From Hyphomicrobiales bacterium (GTDB taxonomy: Bacteria; Pseudomonadota; Alphaproteobacteria; Rhizobiales; Rhizobiaceae): a DNA stretch of 64,000 nucleotides. A program made the translations under genes and the position numbers. A model generated the notes under the pieces. The model worked only from the letters and a program-made list of their open reading frames with translations, made no database searches and was not told the DNA's origin. The DNA is taken from NCBI GenBank assembly GCA_900472625.1, contig UCIT01000007.1:62001-126000 (forward strand), given 5' to 3'. Below are positions 1 to 10,619 of this stretch, piece by piece (positions within the stretch are counted from its first letter, which is position 1; each line of letters begins with the position of its first letter).

Positions 1-1
1 C

Positions 2-556
2 TCCGGCCGGCATGTGCTCGATATCGTCAACGACCTGCTCGACATATCCAAGATCGAAGCCGGCGAGATGGAGCTCGATTTCGACGCGATCAGCCTTAAC
101 GAGGCGATCTCGGAGGCGGTCGCGCTGCTGCAGCCGCAGGCCAACAGCCAGCGGGTGATCATCCGCACGGCGCTGTCGCATGCGGTGCCCGAGGTGGTGG
201 CCGACCTGCGCTCGATCAAGCAGATCGCGCTGAACATCCTGTCGAACGCCATCCGCTTTACGCCGTCGGGCGGGCAGATCGTGGTATCGACCTCCTACGA
301 GACCAACGGCAGCGTGGTGCTGCGCATTCGCGATACTGGTGTCGGCATGACCCGCAGCGAACTCGATCAGGCGATGAAGCCATTCCGGCAAGTGTCGACG
401 CAATCGCGCCATCGCGGCGAAGGCACCGGCCTCGGGTTGCCGCTGACCAAGGCGATGGTCGATGCCAACCGGGCGATCTTCGCCATCAGCTCGACGCCGA
501 ACGAAGGCACGCTTGTCGAAATCGCCTTCCCGTCGCAGCGGGTGCTGGCGGGCTGA
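2..556 (+). CDS. Sensor histidine kinase, C-terminal part (gene enters from left edge)
   Basis: The open frame continues through the left edge, so the N-terminal sensor part is missing. The visible part begins at the end of the dimerisation domain with the H-box-flanking signature DLLDISKIEAGEMEL, followed by a HATPase_c domain. Its N-box is NILSNAIRFTP, its G1 box DTGVGM and its G2 box GEGTGLGLPL. This layout resembles PAS-type kinases of the DivJ/PleC/PdhS group, but the sensor region that would settle this is outside the window. No response-regulator gene follows; the next gene is convergent. A GC-rich hairpin lies just after the stop. Confidence 0.9.
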   Translation, partial: SGRHVLDIVNDLLDISKIEAGEMELDFDAISLNEAISEAVALLQPQANSQRVIIRTALSHAVPEVVADLRSIKQIALNILSNAIRFTPSGGQIVVSTSYETNGSVVLRIRDTGVGMTRSELDQAMKPFRQVSTQSRHRGEGTGLGLPLTKAMVDANRAIFAISSTPNEGTLVEIAFPSQRVLAG

Positions 557-595
557 GATCGTTCGTTGCTCAGCTATCAATGCTGAAACGAAAAG

Positions 596-615
596 AGGCA
601 GCCCGAGGGCTGCCT
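596..615 (+). terminator. Probable terminator after the histidine kinase gene
   Basis: A perfect inverted repeat (AGGCAGCCC then GGGCTGCCT) with almost no spacer lies 40 bases after the stop codon. It is followed by a T-rich stretch broken by A residues, so the U-tract is weak. The following bases up to 810 are AT-rich and show no gene. Confidence 0.55.
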
Positions 616-810
616 TTCAAATTTGGGTGCTGTTCAACAAGGGCTTAGTCGTCAAACATCATGTTGCGGGAGCATGAGCTCCAAAGCTGCCTCGTTCATA
701 TGCAGCCCCAAGTTACGTCAACCTTTGACAAACCTTTGTTAACGAGAGGTTTCCATACCACAGAATCTATCGACCACCAAATATTGTAGTTTCACTATAA
801 GTTTAACGAT

Positions 811-2763
<1,953 letters not shown>

Positions 2764-2922
2764 GCACAACTCCTCTTGTTGCGTCCCTATATAACATGCC
2801 ACGAAGGTGGATAAAGATGGGTCGGCACCTGCATTCGGCTATCGATTTGCCACCGTCCGGCATTTGATATATCCGGATTTTCAGTAGATTAACGGGCGAA
2901 CGTCGAAAGACTTGCGAAACTC

Positions 2923-4803
2923 ATGAGTACGTCTCGACAACCACGGCGGCGGATCAAGATCAGGCCGATTTCGCGCTGGCTCCCCGGCGTTGCCCGCCTG
3001 GCGACGTTCGCGCTGCTCGTCGCGCTTGTGGTGTTCGTGTCGCTGCGCGTCGCCGGCCCCTACGTGGTCTCGACCGGTCTCGTGCGCGGCGGCATCGAGG
3101 ATTCTTTGTCGCGATGGACTGGCTACAACGCCGAGATCACCGGCCGGCCGCAGATCGAATTCTGGCCGACGCCGCGCATCACGCTGAACAAGATCGCGGT
3201 TCGCCAGAAAAGCGCCGACAACAAGCTGCTCGGAACGATTGAAAGCATCTCGGCGGAATTCAGCCTGATCGATGCCTTCCGGGGCAAGGCGAGTTTCCAC
3301 GAGTTCCACATCCTGCGTCCCAACCTGCTGCTGACGCGCGAGCGCGACGGCACGATCGACTGGACCAATGACGGGCAGCTGGCCAAGGCCATCGCCGGCG
3401 CGCAGGAAGCGAATGGCGAAGAGACGCTGGCCGCACCGCTCGATGCCGATATCGGCACGATCACCGTCGAGGACGGCACGCTCAACGTCACCGATGTCGC
3501 CAGCAGCAAGACCTACCGCTTCGACGGAGTTACCGCCGACATCGGCTGGCCGCGGCTGTCGAGCCCGATCGGCGCGGTTCTGATCGCCAGAACGAACGGC
3601 CTCGATATCAAGCTTGACTTCTCCTCGCGCAGCCCGCTGCTGATCTTCGGTGGAAAGAACGCTTCGATGAAGACGGCGCTGACCTCGACGCTCGTCAACG
3701 CAAAGTTCGACGGGGTGGCGAACATCGCCCATCTGTTCAGCCTGTCCGGCAACATGGCCGTCAACATTCCGAACCTGCCGGCACTGCTGACATGGGCGGG
3801 GCGTTCGCTGCCGGATGTGGCGACGCTGCAGGCATTCTCGATCGAGAGCGACGTCGTATCGGCGGCGAACGGCTTCCGCTTCGACAATGTCAGCCTCGGC
3901 ATGAACGGCGCCAGCGCCAGCGGCGCGATGGACATTGCATTCTCTCCCGGCAGACGACCGAAGCTTGGCGGCACGCTTGCCTTCGACCAGATCAACTTCA
4001 AATCGCTTTTCGATGCCTTCGTGGTGCGGCTTGCCGCCGGCGAAGGCAATGGGCCGCCAGATGGCGGGGCGCTCCAGGCGCTCGATCTCGATCTCCGGCT
4101 TTCGGCACGACAAGCCGACCTGACGCCGTTCAAGCTCTCGAACGTCGGCGCCAGCATCATCGTTTCCAGTAACGAGGCCCGGTTCGATGTCGGCGACAGC
4201 CAGTTCGAGGGCGGCGCGCTGACGGCGCATCTGGAGGCGACGCGTGGCGATTTCGATGGCGGCGGCAAGCTGCAACTGTCGATCCGCGGCGCCGACTTCG
4301 CCGGACTTATCGAACGGCTGCAACTGAAGGGGCCGCTGCCGCTGGCAACGGGATCGCTCGACCTCGCGGTCAGGACCGCCCTGCCCTTGTGGAAAGCAGG
4401 ACCCGCCGACGTGACCGGCAACCTGCATTTCCGCGCGCAATCCGGCTCTCTGCCCGGTTTCGATACGGAGGCCGTGCGCAGCGAAGCGGCCAAGGCGGAT
4501 TTTTTTGCGCTCAGCGCCGTCTCGCATCGCGCCTTCGCCTTCGACAGCTTCGACCTGTCGGCGGATCTCGCCGATGGCGCCGCGCAGATCCGCACCGGAC
4601 GGATCGAGGGACCGAAGGAGACGATCACGCTCTCCGGCGTCATCCCCTACAAGTCGAGCGGACTGGCGCTCTCCGGACAGATCGGCGCGACGAAGCCGGA
4701 GACTGACGCGCTGTTTCCGGCTCTGCCGTTCTTCGTCGGCGGCTCCTGGCCGGAACCGGTGCTGTCAGCCCTGCCCGGCAACCGCCCGAGCGCTTCCAAG
4801 TAA
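2923..4803 (+). CDS. AsmA family envelope protein
   Basis: A 626-residue protein with a basic N-terminus (RQPRRRIKIRP), one transmembrane segment at about residues 22-44, and a long beta-rich periplasmic region. The region just after the membrane anchor has the AsmA_N look (GYNAEITGRPQIEFWPTPRI). The C-terminal third resembles AsmA_2. Family members sit in the inner membrane and are linked to outer-membrane assembly or lipid transport; the precise role here is unknown. It is transcribed convergently with potI, 23 bases separating the stops. The start is the first ATG after the divergent acsA2 promoter and has no strong ribosome-binding site. Confidence 0.85.
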   Translation: MSTSRQPRRRIKIRPISRWLPGVARLATFALLVALVVFVSLRVAGPYVVSTGLVRGGIEDSLSRWTGYNAEITGRPQIEFWPTPRITLNKIAVRQKSADNKLLGTIESISAEFSLIDAFRGKASFHEFHILRPNLLLTRERDGTIDWTNDGQLAKAIAGAQEANGEETLAAPLDADIGTITVEDGTLNVTDVASSKTYRFDGVTADIGWPRLSSPIGAVLIARTNGLDIKLDFSSRSPLLIFGGKNASMKTALTSTLVNAKFDGVANIAHLFSLSGNMAVNIPNLPALLTWAGRSLPDVATLQAFSIESDVVSAANGFRFDNVSLGMNGASASGAMDIAFSPGRRPKLGGTLAFDQINFKSLFDAFVVRLAAGEGNGPPDGGALQALDLDLRLSARQADLTPFKLSNVGASIIVSSNEARFDVGDSQFEGGALTAHLEATRGDFDGGGKLQLSIRGADFAGLIERLQLKGPLPLATGSLDLAVRTALPLWKAGPADVTGNLHFRAQSGSLPGFDTEAVRSEAAKADFFALSAVSHRAFAFDSFDLSADLADGAAQIRTGRIEGPKETITLSGVIPYKSSGLALSGQIGATKPETDALFPALPFFVGGSWPEPVLSALPGNRPSASK

Positions 4804-4826
4804 TATCTTGATGGCAAGCAACATCG

Positions 4827-5645
4827 TCACGGGGCGTTAGCGGCAGCGCGTTCGTCACGCTCGCGCTGGATTTCCCGGCGCTTGGTGATAACAGATGTAC
4901 AGACGACGCCGACGGCGACGATGGCGATGAGGATGGTGCAGACCGCGTTGATCTCGGGCGTGACGCCAAGACGGACCTGGCTGTAGATCTTCATCGGCAG
5001 CGTGGTGGCACCCGGGCCTGAGGTGAAGCTGGCGATGACCAGATCGTCCAGCGACAGCGTGAAGGCGAGGATCCAGCCCGAGGCCACGGCCGGCGCGATG
5101 ATCGGCAGGGTGATCTCGAAGAAGGTGCGGACCGGCGGCGAGCCAAGGTCGAGCGCTGCTTCCTCGATCGAGCGATCGAAGGTCATGAGGCGCGACTGCA
5201 CGACGACGGCGACGAAGCACATGGTCAGCGTCGTGTGCGCCAGCGTGATGGTCCAGAAACCGCGGTCGAGGCCGATCGCCACGAACAGCAAGAGCAGCGA
5301 TAGGCCGGTGATCACCTCCGGCATGACGAGCGGTGCGTAGACCATGCCCGAAAACAGCATGCGGCCGCGGAAGCCGGTATAGCGCACCAGCGTGATGGCA
5401 GCGAGCGTGCCGAGGATGGTGGCCGCCGTTGCCGAGATGACGCCGACGCGCACCGTGACCCAGGCCGCATCGAGCAGCGCCTGGTTATGGAAGAGCGACG
5501 CGTACCACTTGGTCGAGAACCCGCCCCAGACGGTGACGAGCTTGGATTCGTTGAACGAAAAGATGACGAGCAGCACGATCGGCAGATAGAGGAAGGCAAA
5601 GCCGAGCGCGACGGAGGCGACGTTGAAGCGGGTCCATTTCATCAT
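4827..5645 (-). CDS. potI: Putrescine/spermidine ABC transporter, inner-membrane permease PotI
   Basis: A 272-residue permease of the PotC/PotI type with about six hydrophobic segments. The first is at FNVASVALGFAFLYLPIVLL. The cytoplasmic EAA loop, EEAALDLGSPPVRTFFEITLP near residue 160, docks the ATPase. It is the last gene of the potF-G-H-I cluster and its start lies 3 bases after the potH stop, so translational coupling is likely. With PotH it forms the membrane channel for polyamine uptake. Substrate preference cannot be read from the permease itself and rests on PotF. Confidence 0.93.
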   Translation of the reverse strand: MMKWTRFNVASVALGFAFLYLPIVLLVIFSFNESKLVTVWGGFSTKWYASLFHNQALLDAAWVTVRVGVISATAATILGTLAAITLVRYTGFRGRMLFSGMVYAPLVMPEVITGLSLLLLFVAIGLDRGFWTITLAHTTLTMCFVAVVVQSRLMTFDRSIEEAALDLGSPPVRTFFEITLPIIAPAVASGWILAFTLSLDDLVIASFTSGPGATTLPMKIYSQVRLGVTPEINAVCTILIAIVAVGVVCTSVITKRREIQRERDERAAANAP

Positions 5646-5648
5646 GGC

Positions 5649-6560
5649 CTATCTCCCCTGCTCATCGGCTTTGGCCTGGACATTCTGGAAGAACACGATC
5701 GGAATCACCAGAATGAGCAGCAGGATGGTTGCCACGGCCGAAGAGACCGGCCAGTCGCGGTTGGAGTTGAACTCGTTCCACAGCGTCTTGCCGATCATCA
5801 GCGTCTGCGATCCACCGAGCAGGTCGGGGATGACGAACTCGCCGACGGCGGGGATGAAGACCAGCATGCAGCCGGCGACGACGCCCGGCAGCGACAGCGG
5901 GAAGGTCACACGCCAGAAGGCCGTGATCGGCGGGCAGCCGAGATCCTGCGCCGCCTCGATCAGCGTGCCGTCCATCTTCTCCAGCGAGGAATAGAGCGGC
6001 AGCACCATGAACGGCAGGTAGGAATAGACGATGCCGATATAGACCGCGATGTTGGTGTTGAGGATGATCAGCGGGCTGTCGATGATGTTCAGCGACAGCA
6101 GCAGCTGGTTGAGCAAGCCTTCGGGCTTGAGGATGGCGATCCAGGCGTAGACGCGGATCAGGAAGCTGGTCCAGAACGGCAGGATGACCAGCATCAGCAG
6201 CGTCGGGCGGATACTGCTCGCGGCATTGGCCATGCCGTAGGCGATCGGATAGGCGATCAGCAGTGTCAGCAGTGTCGAGACACCGGCGATGATGACGCTC
6301 GATAGATAAGCGTTGAAATAGAGCGGGTCGTCGATCAGGTAGTGATAATTGTCGAAGGAGAAGCTGGCGATCTTGTCCCAGACATCGGCCCAGCTGTCGG
6401 CGAAGGAGAAAGCCGGATCGTAGGGCGGCATGGCGATCGCCGTCGTCGACAGCGAGATGCGGAAGACGATGAAGAACGGCGCCAGGAAGAACAGCAGCAG
6501 CCAGACATAGGGGATGATGATGACGAGGCGGTTGTAGACGGAGGATCCAAGCTTGCCCAT
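5649..6560 (-). CDS. potH: Putrescine/spermidine ABC transporter, inner-membrane permease PotH
   Basis: A 303-residue permease of the PotB/PotH type. A first membrane span (LVIIIPYVWLLLFFLAPFF) is followed by a long periplasmic stretch and then the other spans. The EAA-loop motif (EAAQDLGCPPITAFWRVTFP) lies near residue 200. The gene starts 4 bases after potG stops and is followed 3 bases later by potI, so the three form one translation-coupled unit. It pairs with PotI to form the transmembrane channel. Confidence 0.93.
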   Translation of the reverse strand: MGKLGSSVYNRLVIIIPYVWLLLFFLAPFFIVFRISLSTTAIAMPPYDPAFSFADSWADVWDKIASFSFDNYHYLIDDPLYFNAYLSSVIIAGVSTLLTLLIAYPIAYGMANAASSIRPTLLMLVILPFWTSFLIRVYAWIAILKPEGLLNQLLLSLNIIDSPLIILNTNIAVYIGIVYSYLPFMVLPLYSSLEKMDGTLIEAAQDLGCPPITAFWRVTFPLSLPGVVAGCMLVFIPAVGEFVIPDLLGGSQTLMIGKTLWNEFNSNRDWPVSSAVATILLLILVIPIVFFQNVQAKADEQGR

Positions 6561-6564
6561 GGCG

Positions 6565-7707
6565 TCAATCCTTCAGCACAACGCCGGCGTCCTCGGCGAA
6601 GGTGACCCAGACTTCCTGATCGTAGACGAAGGGGTCCTCGACGGAGCGCTGGGCGTTTAGCGACGACGCCTTGACCACCTTGCCGCTCTTCAGCTTGACG
6701 TGGAAAACGGTCATGTCGCCGAGATAGGCAATGTCCCAAAGCTCGCCGGATGCGGCGTTGATGCCGGGATTGGCGGGCGGGGTGCGGGTGACCTTCAGCT
6801 TTTCGGGGCGGATGGCGAAGCCGGCGGCGCTGCCGACCGGCAGCGGCTCGGCGCCGGTGACCCGGATCGTCAGGCTTTCATCCACCGAGATCTCGACCTT
6901 GTCGCCGAGCGATGCCGTCACCTTGCCGTCGAAGATGTTCACATCACCTATAAAGTCGGCGACGAAGCGCGAATTCGGCGCCTCGTAGATTTCGGCCGGC
7001 GTCGCGACCTGGACCACCTTGCCATGGCTCATTACCGCGATGCGGTCAGCCATGGTCATCGCCTCTTCCTGGTCGTGGGTGACGACGACGAAGGTGAGGC
7101 CGAGGTTCTGCTGCAGGTCCATCAGCTCGAACTGGGTTTCCTCGCGCAGTTTCTTGTCGAGTGCGCCGAGCGGCTCGTCGAGCAGCAGCACCTTGGGGCG
7201 CTTGGCGAGCGAGCGGGCGAGCGCCACGCGCTGGCGCTGGCCGCCGGAGAGCTGGTTCGGCTTGCGGGCGGCGAACTTCTCGAGCTTCACCATCTTCAGC
7301 ATCTGCAGCACGCGTTCGCCGATCTCGTCCTTGCTCATGCCATCCTGGCGCAGACCAAAGGCGATGTTCTTCTCCACCGTCATGTGCGGGAAGAGCGCGT
7401 AGGACTGGAACATCATGTTGACGGGGCGCTTGTAGGGCGGGGTACCGGCCAGATCCGTACCGTCGAGGACGATCTCGCCGGCGGTCGGCTGCTCGAAACC
7501 GGCCAGCATGCGCAGCAGCGTGGACTTGCCGCAGCCGGACGCGCCGAGCAGGGCGAAGAACTCGCGGTGGTAGATGTTCAGGGAGAGGTCATCGACGGCG
7601 GTGAAATCGCCGAAGCGCTTGGTGACGTTCTTGACCGCGATGAACGGCTTGGCGGCCGGATCGGTCCAAGGCGCAAAGGAACGGCGAATATTGCCGAGTG
7701 ACTTCAT
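6565..7707 (-). CDS. potG: Putrescine/spermidine ABC transporter, ATP-binding subunit PotG
   Basis: A 380-residue ATPase that powers polyamine import. Walker A (GASGCGKST) is at residues 55-63, the signature LSGGQRQR near 151, and Walker B with the D-loop (VLLLDEPLGALD) near 172. A C-terminal TOBE-type domain from about residue 300 is usual for the family and often regulatory. It lies downstream of potF, separated by 86 bases that hold a strong hairpin, which suggests lower transcription of potGHI than of the binding-protein gene. Confidence 0.95.
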   Translation of the reverse strand: MKSLGNIRRSFAPWTDPAAKPFIAVKNVTKRFGDFTAVDDLSLNIYHREFFALLGASGCGKSTLLRMLAGFEQPTAGEIVLDGTDLAGTPPYKRPVNMMFQSYALFPHMTVEKNIAFGLRQDGMSKDEIGERVLQMLKMVKLEKFAARKPNQLSGGQRQRVALARSLAKRPKVLLLDEPLGALDKKLREETQFELMDLQQNLGLTFVVVTHDQEEAMTMADRIAVMSHGKVVQVATPAEIYEAPNSRFVADFIGDVNIFDGKVTASLGDKVEISVDESLTIRVTGAEPLPVGSAAGFAIRPEKLKVTRTPPANPGINAASGELWDIAYLGDMTVFHVKLKSGKVVKASSLNAQRSVEDPFVYDQEVWVTFAEDAGVVLKD

Positions 7708-7756
7708 GATGTTTCCCCGAATGAGCTGAACGGACCCGATGCGCCATCAAAAGAAA

Positions 7757-7781
7757 TGCCCGAACCTTTGGGGTTCGGGCA
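7757..7781 (-). terminator. Hairpin between potF and potG, partial terminator
   Basis: A 10-bp perfect stem (TGCCCGAACC with GGTTCGGGCA) and a 5-base loop. On the minus strand it is followed by TTTCTTTT, a good U-tract. It sits just after the potF stop and before potG. In binding-protein-dependent transporters such a structure usually keeps binding-protein mRNA more abundant than permease mRNA. That reading is inferred here. Confidence 0.75.
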
Positions 7782-7793
7782 GATCAGTGCGTT

Positions 7794-8891
7794 TTACTGA
7801 CCGGTGACCACCGTGGTCCACAGTCGCGTCACCACGCGCTGCGCTTTGGCGTCAAGCGGCGGAACGGTGAACAGTTTCGCCATGACTTCAGGCGTCGGAT
7901 AGATCGCCGTGTCGTCGATCACTTCCTTGTCGAGCAGCGGCTGCGAGGCCTTGTTGCCGTTGGCGTAGAACACGTAGTTCGATGCCTTGGCGGCCACTTC
8001 GGGCTTCATCATATAGTTGATGAACTCATGGGCTTCGGCCACATGCGGCGCGTCGGCCGGGATACCGAACACGTCGAAGAAGATCTGCGCGCCCTGCGAG
8101 GGAACGGAGTAATCGACCTTGACGCCGGCATTGGCTTCAGTGGCGCGGTCGCGGGCCTGGAACACGTCGCCGGAGAAGCCGAGCGCGATGCAGATGTCGC
8201 CGTTGGCGAGCGCGCTGATATACTCCGACGAGTGGAACTTGCGCACGAAGGGACGGACCGCCATCAGCACGTCCTGCGCCTTCTTCAGGTCATCGGTCTT
8301 GGTGCTGTTCGGGTCGAGGCCGAGGTAGGCGAGGACCGACGGAATGACGTCGGTCGGCGAATCCAGCATGTAGATGCCGCAATCCTTGAGCTTGGCGGCC
8401 TTGGCCGGATCGAACAGCGCATCCCAGTTGGGCTTCTCGTCGGTGCCGAGTGCTGCCTTCACCTTGTCGACGTTGTAGCCGATGCCCGTGGTGCCCCACA
8501 TGTAGTCGACGGCATACTCATTGCCCGGATCGAAGGAGGCGACGCCCTTGGTGACCACGTCCCACATGTTGGAGAGGTTCGGCAGCTTCGACTTGTCGAG
8601 CTTCTGGTAGACGCCGGCAGCGATCTGGCGCTGCATGAAGGAGACGGTCGGGACGACGACGTCATAGCCGGTGCCGCCGGCCAGAAGCTTGGCCTCCAGC
8701 GTCTCGTTGCTGTCGAAGGTGTCGTAGACGACCTTGATGCCGGTTTCCTTGGTAAAATCCTCGAGGATGGAGCTGTCGATGTAATCGGACCAGTTGTAGA
8801 CGTTGACGACACGATCCTCGGCCATGGACGGCGAAACGGAAAGCCCAGCCACGAGCGCCGTGGCTGCAAGCCTTGCGAGAGTTGACCTCAT
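7794..8891 (-). CDS. potF: Putrescine-binding periplasmic protein PotF
   Basis: A 365-residue solute-binding protein of the PotD/PotF family. The signal peptide is visible (LAATALVAGLSVSPSMA, cleavage about residue 24). The mature start RVVNVYNWSDYID is the hallmark of PotF-type polyamine binders. It captures putrescine or a related polyamine and delivers it to PotGHI. It is the first gene of the cluster. The polyamine-catabolism-like pair at 19.9-22.6 kb fits this substrate. Confidence 0.93.
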   Translation of the reverse strand: MRSTLARLAATALVAGLSVSPSMAEDRVVNVYNWSDYIDSSILEDFTKETGIKVVYDTFDSNETLEAKLLAGGTGYDVVVPTVSFMQRQIAAGVYQKLDKSKLPNLSNMWDVVTKGVASFDPGNEYAVDYMWGTTGIGYNVDKVKAALGTDEKPNWDALFDPAKAAKLKDCGIYMLDSPTDVIPSVLAYLGLDPNSTKTDDLKKAQDVLMAVRPFVRKFHSSEYISALANGDICIALGFSGDVFQARDRATEANAGVKVDYSVPSQGAQIFFDVFGIPADAPHVAEAHEFINYMMKPEVAAKASNYVFYANGNKASQPLLDKEVIDDTAIYPTPEVMAKLFTVPPLDAKAQRVVTRLWTTVVTGQ

Positions 8892-9018
8892 GCTATCTCC
8901 TGTTTTTGTTTGGGCATCGTTTTCCGCGGACGCCCTCCCTCTGGTTTTGGTTGCAGACTAGAAAGGATTTCCGGAGCCGACAAGGGCAAAATCCTGCACT
9001 CTCAATGATTTCACGGGA

Positions 9019-10425
9019 TTAGAAATCGAAGCTGCTGAGACCCGCCACCATTTGATCGAGCCCCAATGGACGGGTTACCGGCGGCTCGGCGCGCGACAGG
9101 CAACCACGCCGCTCACACAACCGACAGCCGGACCCGATCGCGATCGCCTCCTGCTTGGCTACCGCCCTGCCATAGACGGTCGCCTCACCCGCCTCCGCAT
9201 TGCAACCAACGAGCAGCGCGGTGCGGCGGACGCGCTCGCCGAACGGCGCGTTCGGGCCTTCCAGGGTCCGGGAGATTGTGAGATACCGCGCCTTGTCTGG
9301 TGTCTCGACCGTCTCGGCAAGGATCTGGCCCGGCTGCAGCAAGGCGACGTGGACGTTCAGCTTGGGACAGTCGCCGCCGAAACGCACATGCGGAAACCCC
9401 TGCCCGCCCAGCCGCCGCAGCCGATGGCCGGCGCCATCGATTTCCATCGCGAAGAACGGCAGCGCAGAAGCGCCGGGCCGCTGCAGCATCGTCAATCGCA
9501 TGGCGGCCTGCGCGAAGGAGACGTTGAAGCGGGCGCGCAGGATGTCGATGTCATACGACACGCCCTGGGCGGCGGCCAAAAAGGCGGCGTAAGGCATGGT
9601 GAGCGCCAGCGCCGCGTGGCGCGTCAGCTCGAAGCGCGCGATGCGCCTGGCCTCCTGAGTGGAGAGCGTCAGGCCTTCGAGTTCTTCCAGCATGGCCTCG
9701 CTCAGCGCCAGCGCCGCGACCTCGATGGCAACCTCCTGCGCCTGGTCGGCCGCCGACAGGCGTTCGGAGATGAACAAGCGCATGGAGTGCCGGTCGAAAC
9801 GGCGGCGCAGGTCGGGCATGACATGGATGGGCAACACCCGCACGCTGATACCACGCTCGACACGCAACCAATTCCGGAACGCCGCGGGATCACGCGGATC
9901 GGAAAGCGCATGCAGGAAGGCTTCGGCAGCCGCTTCGATCCGCGGAAAATAGGTCGATCGGCGCTCGAGCACATCGCGCACCTCATCTGCGGGCAAGCGC
10001 GCCCCCGACAGCGGCGCCGGCCCGTCGCCCGCAGCCAGGAGCGTGAGATCGGAAAGGCGCGCGGCCTGCTCGCGATAGGCGCGGTAGAGCTTGATGACAC
10101 CGCTTGCCGCATTGGGCGCGGCGTCGGCGAGCTCGACCAATTCCTGATCACCGGGCAACTCGCCCGACAGCAACGGGTCGGCGAACACTCCCTTGAGCTG
10201 CCCGAGACTGCCGCCGCTTTCGTGCCGCAGCTCCTCCAGATCGACCTTGTAGACCGCCGCGAGCTTCAACAGGAGCTGCACCGTGAGGGGCCGCTGGTTG
10301 CGCTCGATCAGGTTCAGATAGGAGGGAGAAATCTCCAGCGCCTCCGCCATCGCCGTCTGGGTGATCGCGAGGCCATTGCGGATCCTGCGAACTTTCGGGC
10401 CAGCAAAGATTTTCCGTTCAGCCAT
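9019..10425 (-). CDS. ScfR/RamB-type XRE family regulator of glyoxylate or short-chain acyl-CoA metabolism
   Basis: A 468-residue regulator. An XRE helix-turn-helix spans about residues 8-62 (ITQTAMAEALEISPSYLNLIER). The middle is an IrrE/ImmA-like domain, but the HExxH metalloprotease motif is not present; the region reads EVAIEVAALALSEAML. The C-terminal domain carries clustered cysteines (GCRLCERRGC, C434, C437, C442), as is usual in this family. Characterised relatives are RamB of Corynebacterium (acetate and glyoxylate control) and PccR of Rhodobacter (propionyl-CoA). It is divergent from aceA, so the inferred role is control of aceA and of itself through the repeated boxes between them. 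Confidence 0.85.
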   Translation of the reverse strand: MAERKIFAGPKVRRIRNGLAITQTAMAEALEISPSYLNLIERNQRPLTVQLLLKLAAVYKVDLEELRHESGGSLGQLKGVFADPLLSGELPGDQELVELADAAPNAASGVIKLYRAYREQAARLSDLTLLAAGDGPAPLSGARLPADEVRDVLERRSTYFPRIEAAAEAFLHALSDPRDPAAFRNWLRVERGISVRVLPIHVMPDLRRRFDRHSMRLFISERLSAADQAQEVAIEVAALALSEAMLEELEGLTLSTQEARRIARFELTRHAALALTMPYAAFLAAAQGVSYDIDILRARFNVSFAQAAMRLTMLQRPGASALPFFAMEIDGAGHRLRRLGGQGFPHVRFGGDCPKLNVHVALLQPGQILAETVETPDKARYLTISRTLEGPNAPFGERVRRTALLVGCNAEAGEATVYGRAVAKQEAIAIGSGCRLCERRGCLSRAEPPVTRPLGLDQMVAGLSSFDF

Positions 10426-10619
10426 GTGACAGTCCTTTACAGAATAGAGCCGCCGCCATGTTTACAAAAATTGACAGATTTACAGACTGAAACTGTCATA
10501 GTCTTTGCATTGCGACCCGTTTTACAGAGCTCAAACCCATATAACTCTGGCCATTTCTTCCCGATTTGTAAATCCTGTCAATCAGCCAAACCGGCATGAT
10601 GATCTGCAAGGAAGAACAG
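10426..10619. promoter_or_regulatory. Divergent promoter of the ScfR-type regulator and aceA with repeated TTTACAGA-like boxes
   Basis: This 194-base region contains TTTACAGA at about 10436-10443, 10479-10486 and 10521-10528, TTTACAAA at 10461-10468 and the palindrome ATTTGTAAAT at 10564-10573. A second dyad, TGACAG at 10472-10477 and CTGTCA at 10493-10498, overlaps the second box. A TTGACA hexamer at 10471 could be a -35 element for aceA. Related regulators bind short AT-flanked boxes of the TTTGCAAA kind, so these repeats are the best candidate operators. The match is by eye only. Confidence 0.6.

Noticed and set aside
2881..4527. A 548-codon open frame on the minus strand across the AsmA-like gene
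   Set aside because: It is antisense to a gene with normal codon use and recognisable domains. Its product is an arginine/glutamine-rich composition typical of reverse-complement shadows in GC-rich DNA.
10471..10498. The TTGACA-N17-TGTCAT match as a firm aceA promoter
   Set aside because: The -10 match is poor and overlaps a palindrome likely to bind a regulator, so it is mentioned only as a possibility.
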